Assembly: GCA_019925105.1 (NCBI GenBank)
Contig: JAHGAU010000021.1
Location: 620,001 to 684,000, forward strand
Direction: 5' to 3'
Source of the DNA: Niebla homalea
Lineage: Eukaryota > Ascomycota > Lecanoromycetes > Lecanorales > Ramalinaceae
Length of the DNA stretch: 64,000 bases
Below are positions 40,488-50,576 of the stretch, piece after piece. The position numbers and the translations under genes were made by a program. The number at the start of each line of letters is the position of its first letter. Within the stretch, counting starts at the first letter, position 1. A model generated the notes under the pieces. It saw nothing but the letters and a program-made list of their open reading frames with translations, had not been told where the DNA came from and made no database searches.

Positions 40488-40952
40488 ATTTAAGTTATAT
40501 TGATTAATTGATTTATATTACGGATCTAGCTAAGTTAATTCCGGCGTTCCTTAATACTCGGCTATTTAACCTTACTGGTAACTATAAAAACCCGATATCT
40601 ATAATGTTAAGAATAAAAACCGGTATTTACCCAGCCTTTACTCTTATTTTAAGGATTAAGAGTATTTACGGTTATTTAAAGAATAAGAATTTATTTATAC
40701 GCTTTTTTTAAGAAAACCTATAATATTATAATTGAATTTACTTAAGGGTTGCCCTTAAACCTATTACTCTTCCGTTACCTTACGGGTCTATTTAATGTTA
40801 AAATTTTAAAATTCCGATTATATTATTAAATATTTTTATTAATACGTATACTATTATTACCTTATTCATACGACTCTGCCGACCGACATAGTATCGCTTC
40901 CCATGCCGCTCCGGTGTCCACAGCCCCCCTAGCCCCCTGATTTAAGTTATAT
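40488..40952 (-). mobile_element. Short 5'-truncated LINE subfamily B with target duplication
   Basis: A 439-bp insertion (40501-40939) flanked by perfect 13-bp duplications ATTTAAGTTATAT at 40488-40500 and 40940-40952. It holds only the 3' UTR of a B element, read from 40939 down to the tail TGATTAATTGATTTA at 40501. It matches 61764-62205 of the last B copy. Its 5' end (40865-40939) still has CpA/TpG and GC-rich words, where the long copy reads T and A. The open frame on its plus strand (40508-40711) is antisense to the LINE and is not a gene. Confidence 0.92.
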
Positions 40953-41544
40953 ATAATACGGAATATACGTTTATAATAATTAAGAATAAAATTAATTCCT
41001 TAAAATAATATTTTAATATTATTTACTATTTATTTTATAAAGTTATTAAGATTTAATTTTAAGAATTCTTAACTTAATAATTTCTAGAAGTTCTTTATAT
41101 TTTCCTTTATAACGTTATTTATCGCTTTATCTATAAATAAAACTTTAATTTTTAATTATTTTATTTAATATATTATATTTCTTTTAAGTTTTATATTTAT
41201 TACGTTTATCTATTAATTAAGGGAAGTATCTTTTCCGATTTTTTTTTATATATTACGGATTTATTTTTATATATTATTTAATCTGTTTTTTTTATTTATT
41301 CAGTTTTTTTAATTTATAAAATAAAATTTTAATCGCGGGTTATATTATAATTCTTTATTATAAAGTTTCCGATAATTTTAAGGTAAAAGTTAGGATTATT
41401 AATAATATTATTAAGTTTTTTTTTTATATTTAATTCTATTATTATTATTATTATGAAGGATACTTAAAACTATTTAAGTATTTTTTTTATTTTATATATA
41501 TTAATTAATTCTTTTTTAAATTTAAAAAATTAAGGGATTCTTAA
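40953..41544. other. AT-rich stretch without recognised feature
   Basis: No gene, RNA or repeat was seen. It is continuous with 40487 before the small LINE inserted, and it hosts the 41550-43104 insertion at its right end. Confidence 0.5.
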
Positions 41545-41549
41545 TAATA

Positions 41550-41732
41550 TGTTATGTGCAAAGGCCATTGCCAAGACCTTTACGGGCACTAAGGCCTAAA
41601 GGGGTATAGCGGATGCCCGGTGCTTGGCGTACACTCATATTTACTCCTGTATAGCACCTAGATAGATTATTATTTATATATTTACCACCCACTTTTACAG
41701 TGCATTTACTTATTATTACCTAATGCATAATA
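41550..41732 (+). repeat. Left LTR of the TRIM-like element
   Basis: Begins TGTTATGTGCAAAGGCC and ends ATGCATAATA, where the right LTR has GTGCATAACA; the difference is RIP-type. The body (TTTACGGGCACTAAGGCCTA, then GGGGTATAGCGGAT and GCGTACACTCATATTTACTCC) is nearly identical to the right LTR. Confidence 0.8.
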
Positions 41733-41734
41733 AA

Positions 41735-41746
41735 TGGTAGCAATAG
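41735..41746 (+). promoter_or_regulatory. Possible primer-binding site
   Basis: TGGTAGCAATAG starts two bases after the left LTR. LTR elements place a sequence beginning TGG, complementary to a tRNA 3' CCA end, at this position. The tRNA cannot be named from the sequence. Confidence 0.4.
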
Positions 41747-42513
41747 TATAAGTTCTTTTACTTAGCAATTAATATAGAACTTACGATTACCTTTATATAT
41801 CCTGTTCTTTTATAAATGGAATAAATATAAGTCGCTTACCTCTTAATACCTACCCTTTAAACTTATTCATTTAGATACTTAAACCGATAATATTATTATT
41901 ATTACGAGCTTCATCCTCGTTACTATCCTATTCCTCAGCTCTTAAATTGACTCTCTTATTACCTTAAACCCCACCTTTCTTACTAAAACCCTATTTTACC
42001 ATCTATAACCTTTATATAAGATTTATACCTCTTAAATCTCTTATTAAACCCTTACCCTTATTAAAAGTATTATTATTAAGGGTCCTTCCCACTATAATAC
42101 TTAAAGATCTCTACCGTAAATTTGCTTTATTACTATTACCTTAAGAGCTATTACCTTAATAAAAACCTTAAGCCACTATTATCGCAAGATTACGGAGGTT
42201 TCTTACCTTTAATTTGGATATTTAGTTATATAACGGACCCCTTTTATTTCTTATTATAATAAAAGTAAGCTTTAAGCATATGTTTATAGTATATTTACCG
42301 GATTAAGTAACGTATAATACTTATAAAGTTACGTTATGGGAATAAGTTATTATTAACGTAATCCGCTTTTATTATAAATCGACTTACGTATATTACCGGC
42401 TCGAATAAGCTATATGCCCTAAATAATAAGGGTAGTATACCACCGGTTAAATTACGGATATCACGGATTTAAGCGATTTAGCTTTTAAAAAACACTTAAA
42501 TCCACGACTATTT

Positions 42514-42540
42514 CCCGGGTACATCGCGATAACTACCCGG
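42514..42540. other. Inverted repeat CCGGGTA/TACCCGG
   Basis: A perfect 7-bp stem (42515-42521 with 42534-42540) closes a 12-base loop that contains the palindrome TCGCGA. It marks the left edge of the GC-rich block of the TRIM-like element. Confidence 0.6.
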
Positions 42541-42719
42541 CTTACGGGTTTTTCGGGTTTTCGACTTTACTATTATTATACTTTCTTAATGCGCCGCTAC
42601 CACGTATTATTTCCATTTCTTTAACCTCCTCGGCGCTAAATACATTTATTCTCTAGCCCCGGAGCCGCTTTTATTTATAAGGCTATCGACCTCGCCGTCG
42701 TTACGTGTTATGGCAGTAC

Positions 42720-42828
42720 CTACCCTGGAGCAAGGGCTCCGGGGTAGGGCCTACCCCTGGGGGTGATCCCCCGGGTAGACTACCTTCTCATATATGGTAA
42801 TAGCGGCTTACCCCTAAGCGCTATTACC
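42720..42828. other. Three consecutive GC-rich hairpins
   Basis: Hairpin 1 (42720-42747) pairs CTACCCTGGAGC with GCTCCGGGGTAG, 12 pairs including one G-T, with an AAGG loop. Hairpin 2 (42751-42778) pairs CTACCC with GGGTAG, then GGGGG with CCCCC past a 2-base bulge, with a TGAT loop. Hairpin 3 (42796-42828) pairs GGTAATAGC with GCTATTACC, then GCTTA with TAAGC past one bulged G, with a CCCC loop. The first two share the same outer stem CTACCC/GGGTAG, and CTACCCC recurs just after the third. Folding as RNA is an inference, but the pairing is plain in the sequence. Confidence 0.75.
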
Positions 42829-42851
42829 TACCCCGGATAGCTACTTTTATC

Positions 42852-42899
42852 CATGAGATGGCCGAGTGGTTATCACCCTGACATTACGTAAACGTAGCA
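42852..42899 (+). other. tRNA 5'-half-like segment
   Basis: GAGATGGCCGAGTGGTTA is the D-arm region typical of serine/leucine (class II) tRNAs and fits the pol III A-box pattern TRGYNNANNNG. The anticodon stem, T-arm and B-box that should follow are missing, so this is not a functional tRNA. It lies directly before the right LTR. It may be a captured tRNA piece or a chance resemblance. Confidence 0.4.
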
Positions 42900-42912
42900 T
42901 TTTTATCTTTTT

Positions 42913-43104
42913 TGGTGCATTTATTATATATAAAGGCTATTGCCAAAACCTTTACGGGCACTAAGGCCTAAAGGGGTATAGCGGATACCCGGTGCTTAGC
43001 GTACACTCATATTTACTCCTGCATAGCACCTAGATAGATCATTATTCATACACTTACCACCCACTTTTACAGTGCATTTACTTATCACCACCTGGTGCAT
43101 AACA
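42913..43104 (+). repeat. Right LTR of the TRIM-like element
   Basis: Direct repeat of 41550-41732, ending CCTGGTGCATAACA. Its start is less clear. GGTGCA is followed by about 12 extra A/T bases before AAAGGCTATTGCCAAAACC, so it differs from the left LTR by a small insertion. Confidence 0.75.
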
Positions 43105-43109
43105 TAATA

Positions 43110-43653
43110 TTTCGTTATTCCTTAAAGAGAAATTAATAAGGTTTATTATTAAGTAATTTTTAACGATACCTATAATTATTAATGAATACGGGATAACCCC
43201 ATAATTTATATGAATTTATCTTAATTTTCTCTATTTTTTATTTAGTATAAAGTACGGAGGTATATATTCTTTTTAATAAAGGAAATAAAATAATAATAAA
43301 AAGAATAATAATATTATGATTAATTCCTTAATTTATATAATAATATTTAACTTTATTTTTTTTATTTTAAGGGTATTAAATTTTATATAAAATAAAATAT
43401 ATTATTATTAATATATTATTAATATTAATAAAAGTGTTTTAAAGAAAGGGGTTTATGGTTACTTTAAGTAATTATATTTTTCAAATTTTTTTTTTACTTT
43501 TTTTTTTTTTTAAGGAAAAGGTTAAATTAATATATAATTATATAACGTTAATATGAAAGAATTAATAATAAGAACGTTTATAATAACGTTTCTTAATATA
43601 ATCGATTTAAAAATGAACGCGTTTTTAAATATTATTAAGGATAAATAATAATA
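43110..43653 (+). pseudogene. Copia-like reverse transcriptase fragment, plus strand
   Basis: Most of the stretch is AT-rich and unreadable. From about 43560 to 43648 the plus strand reads RTFIITFLNIIDLKMNAFL and NIIKDK before a stop. Fungal Copia RTs have RTFR-LMA-A-FDLE, then a Q-x-D block, then NAFLN here, followed by L-DE. About five residues containing the catalytic aspartate seem to be missing. The fragment ends where the chimeric LINE begins at 43654, and its continuation was not found at 55237. Confidence 0.45.
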
Positions 43654-44784
43654 TTGATTGATTGATTGATTTATATTACGGATCTAGCTAAGCTAATTCC
43701 GGCGTTCCTTAATACGCGGCCTTTTAATTTTGCTAATAACCGTAAAAACCTAATAATTATAACGTTAAAGTAAAAACCGGCGTCTATTAAGCCTCTCCCC
43801 TTTATCCCTTAAGGTAAAGGATATTAACGGTTATTTAAAGAATAATAATTTATTTATATACTTCCTATATTTTAATTCCTTTAAGAATATTTATAATATT
43901 ACGATTATATTTTTATAAAAATTACTTTTATGTTTATTATTCTTTTACTTTTTTATATATTTATATTACCTTAATTTTATATAGTACCTTTAAATATTTA
44001 TATTAATATTTATACGCTTAATATATACTTTTTTTATATTATTATTGGTATTAACTTTTTTAAAAACTTTTAATAAACGTTTATTATTATATCTTTATGG
44101 CTATAAAAGATACTTTCCGGTTTATATAATTAATATAACCGGTATCCGTTTTTCTTTTTCTTTTTTAACCGGTAACGGGTTTTCTCCGTAAGGTTTTTAA
44201 TAATTTTATTTATTTTTATAATAAAGTTAAATTATAATAATAATCCGGTAAATATTATAAATTCAACGGTTATCCGGATATTTCGCTTTATAAATAATAT
44301 TTAATAATAATTATAAATATTTATTTTTATTATAAGTTTTAATTTAACTTCTATAAATAAAAGATAAAAAATAAAAATATATATAATATTTTATTTTTTT
44401 TATTTATACTTATATCCGGCGTTTATCCGACCTCTAATATATATAATAAATAAGAAGTAAATTAAACCATTCTTATCCGTCCGGAGTTATATTATTAATA
44501 TATTATTACCCTTCCTTATAATATTATAATAACGGAAATACTTATTAATAATTTTTTTATCGTTAAAAATTAAATAACGATAATTTTAAGGTATAAAGTC
44601 TTTATATTTTTATTAACGTTTAATTTACCTTACCGTAACCTATAAAGCAATCGTTATAGCTTTTATTTTTAAATCCCCTTAATCTTAATTTTTCTTATAC
44701 TTAACGGGAATTTATATATACTTAAATTAACCTTTAAGATATTAATAAAATTGACTTTTTTCTTAACTTATTCTTATTCTATCT
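43654..44784 (-). mobile_element. Chimeric LINE, 3' part (subfamily A type)
   Basis: Read on the minus strand this is the 3' end of a LINE, with its tail (TGAT)n at 43654-43671 and the A-type 3' UTR (ACGCGGCC, then CCCTTAAGGTAAAGGATATT). It is interrupted at 44784 by the plus-strand B copy and continues at 50577. The summed length of both parts is about 5.8 kb, so the element is full length. A target duplication for it could not be identified. Confidence 0.85.
44772..44784. repeat. Target-site duplication, left copy (TCTTATTCTATCT)
   Basis: Pairs with TCTTATTTTATCT at 50564-50576. The single C/T difference fits a mutation after insertion. Confidence 0.85.
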
Positions 44785-44806
44785 GAATGGAGATAAATAA
44801 GTAAGA

Positions 44807-46650
44807 ATGGCGACGAACAACGGGACCCTAGAGGTCAGAAACGATGTATACGTGCATAGCTTAAGTAATAATAAGGACGGTATTTTAAATGCGATAAACG
44901 GAAGCGGAATAATAATAAAGGTAAAGGGGGAGGAAAAGTAAGCGGTTTAAATTAATAAGAATAATAATAAGTCGTATAAATAACGCGATAAATATAAGAT
45001 AAAAAGGCTTTAAATTAAATGAAAAATTTATAATTAATAAAATACATATAAAGGAACGCGTATAACGCGTAAAGGTATTATTATTAAGGGTAATAAATAA
45101 AAGGCGGAAAGAATAAGGACGGTACGTGGGGATGGATAAGGGGTAAACGGAGGCGTAAAAGGCCTTATTAAGTATATATAAATTAAAAGAAAATTAAAGG
45201 AAAATAGGAAAATATTAAATAAATAAGAATAAATTAATAAAAAAGGTAATTATTAAATACGTAAAAGAAAAGTAATAAAAGAAAAAATAATAAAGGCGTT
45301 AAAAAACTTTTTTATAATTATATAGAAAAATATTACGTTAAAAACTTAATTAATATTATAAATTAAATTATAAAAAATAAAAAACTTTTACGTAAATATA
45401 GGGAGAAATTTAAGGGAGTTAAAGAAACTATACGGAACTTAAAAAACGGTAATAAAAGCGTTAACGGATGGAAGTAAAGAAAAATAAAGAGGATATATAT
45501 AAAATAAAGGAGCGATAAAAGAGGTTTTAAAGAAAGGAGCGAGGATAAACTAAATAGTAAAAACTATAAAAATAGCGCCGGCGTTAACGGTAAAAAAAAT
45601 AAAAATAAAGAAAAAAACGGCGGTATTAAAAAAAATAAAAATAATAATTATATAACTATTAAGTAAAAAGGAGAAAAGCATAACGGTAAAAATAAACCCA
45701 TTATAATTAATAAAGGCGTTTAAAATAATAAAAAAGCCGTTAATAAAATAAATTATTACAGTACGTAAGTTATAAAACGGGGATATTTTCCTTAATATAA
45801 CTTTATTAAAAACGAAGGAAAAGCTAAAGAAATCGAAAAGATAAACCGGTAAAGGGAAATATAAAACGATAAAAATATTAAGGTAATCCTTTATTATTAT
45901 AATAGATAGGATATACTTAATAAAGTTTATAAAAAAAAAAAAGGAAATTATTTTAAAGCGGATAAAGAAAAAAAATACGGTTTTCTACCTTAAATTAAAG
46001 ATTATTAATTATAGTTTCTCCTTTATAATAAAAAAGTTAAACGCCTTTATTTATATAAAGAAATACTTTACGGTTATCTTAAGCGTAATGTTAATAAAAA
46101 TATATAACGATATCCTCGATAAAAAGGTAATAAAAGGTAAGTCTTTTAAATTAATAAAACCTTAAGACCGGGCAGCGGATATTTATTAATACTTTAAATA
46201 TTAAGGGTATAAATATATTATTATAAGGTACTTTAATAATACGAAGTATACGGTATATATTAAAAAATATAATATATATAAATATATTAATTTAATAATA
46301 AAGGCTTAATGAAAAACGTATTAAAATATATAATATATAATAATAATAATTATTCAACGTAAGACTTATAATATACGGTAAAAATAAAGGAGGCTTAACG
46401 TAAAAAAATTAAAATAATAATTAAGGTTTAATATTATAACTTATATAAATATAAATTAATAAAATAATTAAAAATGTTTTTAAAATATAAACGGAACTTA
46501 TTAAATAAAAAAGGGTAAAGTATAATAATTAATAACGTAAAAAGAAGAAGCTTATAGCGATATTAACCCTTAAGGTTAACCGCCTGACCGGGATTATTAT
46601 TATAATAAAAAAATTAAAATAAATAACGCTTAACCTTAAGGAAAAACCGT
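44807..46650 (+). pseudogene. LINE-B ORF1 (gag-like), RIP-inactivated
   Basis: The start codon sits in the conserved AATGGCGACGAAC context shared by A and B. The first 40 or so codons are open and retain CpA at the very start. RIP stops follow. The protein N-terminus differs from subfamily A at about a third of the first 18 positions. No zinc knuckle is readable. The end is approximate. Confidence 0.55.
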
Positions 46651-48049
46651 TTATATAAATAAAAGTTAATAAAGAAAGTTTAATAAACGTTAATATTTAA
46701 TATATTTATACTTTTAAAAGTAATATAATATAATGTATATAAGGAAATAATTAAAGTTATAATATTAATATTTAAATTTAAAAAAATAAAGGATATTAAT
46801 ATTATAACAATATAAAAACCGTTATATAATTTATATATTTATTTTTTAATTAACCCGGGAGGTAATTTTTATTTAACCTTTAAAAGTAATAAGATAATAT
46901 AAACGTACTTCTTTATTAATAAGAAATTAAATATGAATAATTAAAACGTTACTTATTACGGAAAGAACCTATATATACTCCAGATCGTATAAAAAAAATA
47001 TTAAAAATAACTTAAATATTTATAATATATATAATCCGCTATTAATTAATAAAAAAAGACTTTTTATAATCTTATTACTTAAGGATATTATAATTATATT
47101 TAATAAGTACCTTTTAATAAAGGACTTTAATCTTTATTATATTTAATAAAACAAAGAAAATTATATAATTAATTATATTAAATTTAAGGAATTATTAATA
47201 ATTATTATACGGTTTAATTTTACGTTATTAACGTTAAAAAAAATTATTATATAAGAAAGCCGTAAACTTAAGATTATAATTAACTTAATATTTAACTTAA
47301 AAAATATTATTAACTTAGTTATAATATACGGACCTTAAAAGGATTTAAAATACGGTTCGGATTACGTTCCGATATAAATAACCTTAAATTAATCCGTCAA
47401 TACGACTCCGTTTTTATTATTTAAATAAACGTAAAAAACGGTTAAGGAAGTTAAGGTATTTATAAAAGCGGTAAAAATAATATCTTAATTAATAAAATTC
47501 CTTTAACTTAATAATAAGGAATAAATCGATTATTTTATAATATAGGTAATAAAGGCTTTAAACGAAATAATTAATACGATAATTTTAATAATAAAACCGT
47601 TTAAGAAAGTTAAAATTTATTGAAATAAGGAATATATAAAAGCGATTATAAAAATAAAAACGCTTATAAAATAAACTATTAAATATAGGAACCGGGAAAT
47701 GCTTTAACGGTTAAAGGAAGCTTAAGAAAAAAAGGAGAAAATTATCCGGAAGGCTAAATAAATATACTTCCGGGCTATAATATATAACTTAGCGGTTTCC
47801 TTTTATAATATTTAAAAGCTAATAAAATACGGTAAAGAATAAAGTAAAAAGCTTAAATTTATTTTTAAGTTTTTACCTTTAAAAAGATTAAATAATACGG
47901 TAATGGATACCTTTAATAATAAGATTAAGGCTCTTAAAAAGGCGTTTTTTCCCTTATTATTAAAAGTTAACTTAATAAATATCGATAATATTATATATCT
48001 TAAATTAATAATAATAAATAAAATAATAACCTAAGGAATAATAATTAAA

Positions 48050-48810
48050 GTAATTAATAAACCAAAGAAAAATAAAGCCCTTAAACTTAACGGTATATTA
48101 AATAAGTTCCTATTTATAATAATATCGTTATTTAAAAAAGTCTTTATTTATTTATTTTAAGCCTATTTCAATATAAGATATTACCTTTATAAATTTAAAA
48201 AGGTTAAGATAATTATCCTTAAAAAGTTAATTAAGTTAAATTACTTAAAGGTAAAATCGTATAAACTTATAGTATTTTTTTATATATTAAAAAAAACTTT
48301 AAAAACGGTAATCATAAAAATTTTAAATAATTATATAAAAGAATATAGGTTATTCTTTAATTAATAAATAAGGGTAAAAAAAAGATAGTTAATAGAAACG
48401 GCTCTTAAAGGCTTAATTAAAAATATATATATAATATAAAGTTATAAGAAAAAGTATATTATAAGTCTTTTTTCCTTAAATATTATAAAGGCGTTTAATA
48501 AAATAAACTATTAAAGATTATTATATAATTTACGGAAAAAAAGGGTTTTATTTTTTTTATAAATTCAATAAAGAATTTCTTAAATAATTAAATAACGTTA
48601 ATTAACCTAAAATAAAAAATAAGTACGATAAAGCCTATAATAATAGGGATTCTATAAAGGTTATTTATTTCCTTAATTTTATTTTTATTTTTTAACGGTT
48701 TATTTATTAAAGATTTAATAAAGTTAAAATAAAAGGTTTAAATAAAGGACTTTATTAATAATATTTACTTTTTAGCTTATAGTACGTTTATTTATATAAA
48801 CTATTTAAAG
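48050..48810 (+). pseudogene. LINE-B ORF2: reverse transcriptase domain, RIP-inactivated
   Basis: Same block order as the A copy: a KALKLNGILNKFL-like block near 48075-48110, and motif A reading LNIIKAFNKINY near 48474-48512. The GIPxRLFISLILFLFF block is near 48645-48695, and motif C reads FINNIYFLAY near 48750-48780. Three catalytic-site aspartates therefore read N. Stops are frequent. Confidence 0.7.
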
Positions 48811-50563
48811 TTAAAATAAACTTATAAAGTTTATTTATAATAAATAAAGATATATAAGGCTTAATTTACCGTATATAAATATAAGCTTATTTATATAATA
48901 AAAAGCTTAAAACTATATAATATAATAATTACGGTAAACTTAAGTAATATAACGGTAAAACCGGAAGTTAATATTAAAATACTTAATTTATAAGTTAATA
49001 AAAAACTAGATTAAAAAAACTATATAAAAAAATCCAAAAGAAAATAATTTTATAAAAAAGGGGCTTTATTTATCTTATAGCGTTAACGTAAGGAATTACT
49101 TTATAAAAAATTAAAACTATTTATTAAGCGGTTATAAAACTTATAATAATATACGTAATAATTATTTAATATATACTTAAAAGTACGCTTAAATATAAAA
49201 AAAAGCCCGTTTAATAATTATAAAAAATTTAAAATTAATACTTAAGAATAATAAGTAAAATATATAAAGTAACTCCCGTTTTAATATTAAAATCCGAGGT
49301 CTTTATATTATTAATAAAGTTAACTTTTAATTAAATAATTACTTAAACGAAATTTAAAAAAAGTATAAATTTAATTATATTAATAGGAAATAAACGTATT
49401 TATTAAAACTATAAAAGGCTATAGATAAAAAGGCATAAAAAACGGTATTTACCCTTTTTACGGAGGTTAAATTAAAATAAATTAAGAAAAAGGTGTTTTA
49501 ACTTACGTTTAAAAAGTTAATATAAAAATATACGGACTTTTACTTAAAATAAAAGCGATAAAAAGAAGAAAACCGTAAAGGTAAAGTTAACAGCGATTAC
49601 CCTATAGACTATAAAAAAGTAAATAAAGTATTAACGTAAATATAAAGAATTAATCCCTTAAAAGTAATAATATTTAACTTTAAATAGCAATAAAATTATT
49701 AATAAGTATTTTTAACGTTATAAAATTATAAAGAAAAATAATAATATGTTAATAATTTAACTCCGGATAAGTAAAAACGGTTTAATTTACTTCCTCTTTA
49801 TTATATACGCCGGTAACCGGATTAACGTTAATTATAAGTATAAATAACGGAAGTAAGATGCCGTATATATATTAATCTTTTATTTACTATTTAAGGAATT
49901 TAGATTAAGGTTAATTAAAAAAATAGGGATTAATAATTATCGTTAAATACTTATTAATAAAAAAGGTATTAAGGCGGCCGCCAGATTTATAATAACTATA
50001 AGCTTATTATTATAATTTAATTTAATTAAAAAATAAATAAAGTAATTAAAAACTTAATTAAAAAACTTTATTATTAACCTAAAAATAAAAAGCAATAGTA
50101 AGAAAACTATACCTAATAAGGGGTTAAAAGGGCTATAAATACCGGAGCGGTATAAAAGGCGATATTACGTTAATTAATAAAGTCATATAAATAAGGTAAT
50201 AATAATATATATATTAATAAGGATATTTAATAATATAATCGGAATTTTAAAATTTTAATATTAAATAGACTTATAAAGTAACGGAAAAGCAATAAATTTA
50301 AAGGTAACCCTTAAATAGATTTAATCGTAATATTATAGGTCTTTTTAAAAAAAATATATAAATAATTTTTATTCTTTAAACGGTTATAAATACTTTTAAC
50401 CCTTAAGACGAAAGTAAAAACTAGGTAAATACCGGTTTTTATTCTTAACGTAATAGATATCGGGTTTTTACGGTTATTAATAAAACCAAATAATTAAGTA
50501 TTAAGGAACGCCGGAATTAGCCTAGCTAGATCCGTAGTATAAATCAATCAATTAATCAATCAA

Positions 50564-50576
50564 TCTTATTTTATCT
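50564..50576. repeat. Target-site duplication, right copy
   Basis: TCTTATTTTATCT, matching 44772-44784 except for one C/T transition. Confidence 0.85.

Larger units (their letters stand above)
41545..43109 (+). mobile_element. TRIM-like non-coding LTR element with TAATA target duplication
   Basis: A 1555-bp insertion (41550-43104) with TGTTATG at the left end and CATAACA at the right, flanked on both sides by TAATA (41545-41549 and 43105-43109). Direct repeats of about 183-192 bp sit at both ends. The 1.18-kb interior has no frame that looks like gag or pol. TGGTAGCAATAG begins two bases after the left LTR and could be a primer-binding site. No polypurine tract is visible before the right LTR. 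The interior's left part is C-rich with few G. Its right part (42510-42900) is GC-rich and holds strong hairpins and a tRNA-half-like segment. Size and lack of coding fit a terminal-repeat retrotransposon in miniature. Family and autonomous partner are unknown. Confidence 0.75.
44785..50563 (+). mobile_element. Full-length LINE subfamily B, nested in the chimeric LINE
   Basis: Complete 5779-bp B element. The leader is 22 nt and ORF1 starts at 44807 with MATNNGTLEVRNDVYVHS. ORF1 runs to about 46.65 kb, the endonuclease is at about 46.7-47.4 kb (GDFN-like block reading KDFNLYY near 47118), and the RT is at about 48.05-48.8 kb. The C-terminal region and the 3' UTR follow, with a TCAA tail at 50541-50563. 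It differs from subfamily A by many positions not explained by RIP, and in the 3' UTR. Motif C of the RT near 48752 again reads as N for D. All frames are closed. Confidence 0.92.

Noticed and set aside
40508..40711. Plus-strand open frame of 67 codons
   Set aside because: It is the complement of the 3' UTR of a truncated LINE-B copy bounded by a target duplication.
42852..42899. Functional tRNA gene
   Set aside because: Only a D-arm-like part is present. The acceptor pairing, anticodon stem and T-arm are missing.
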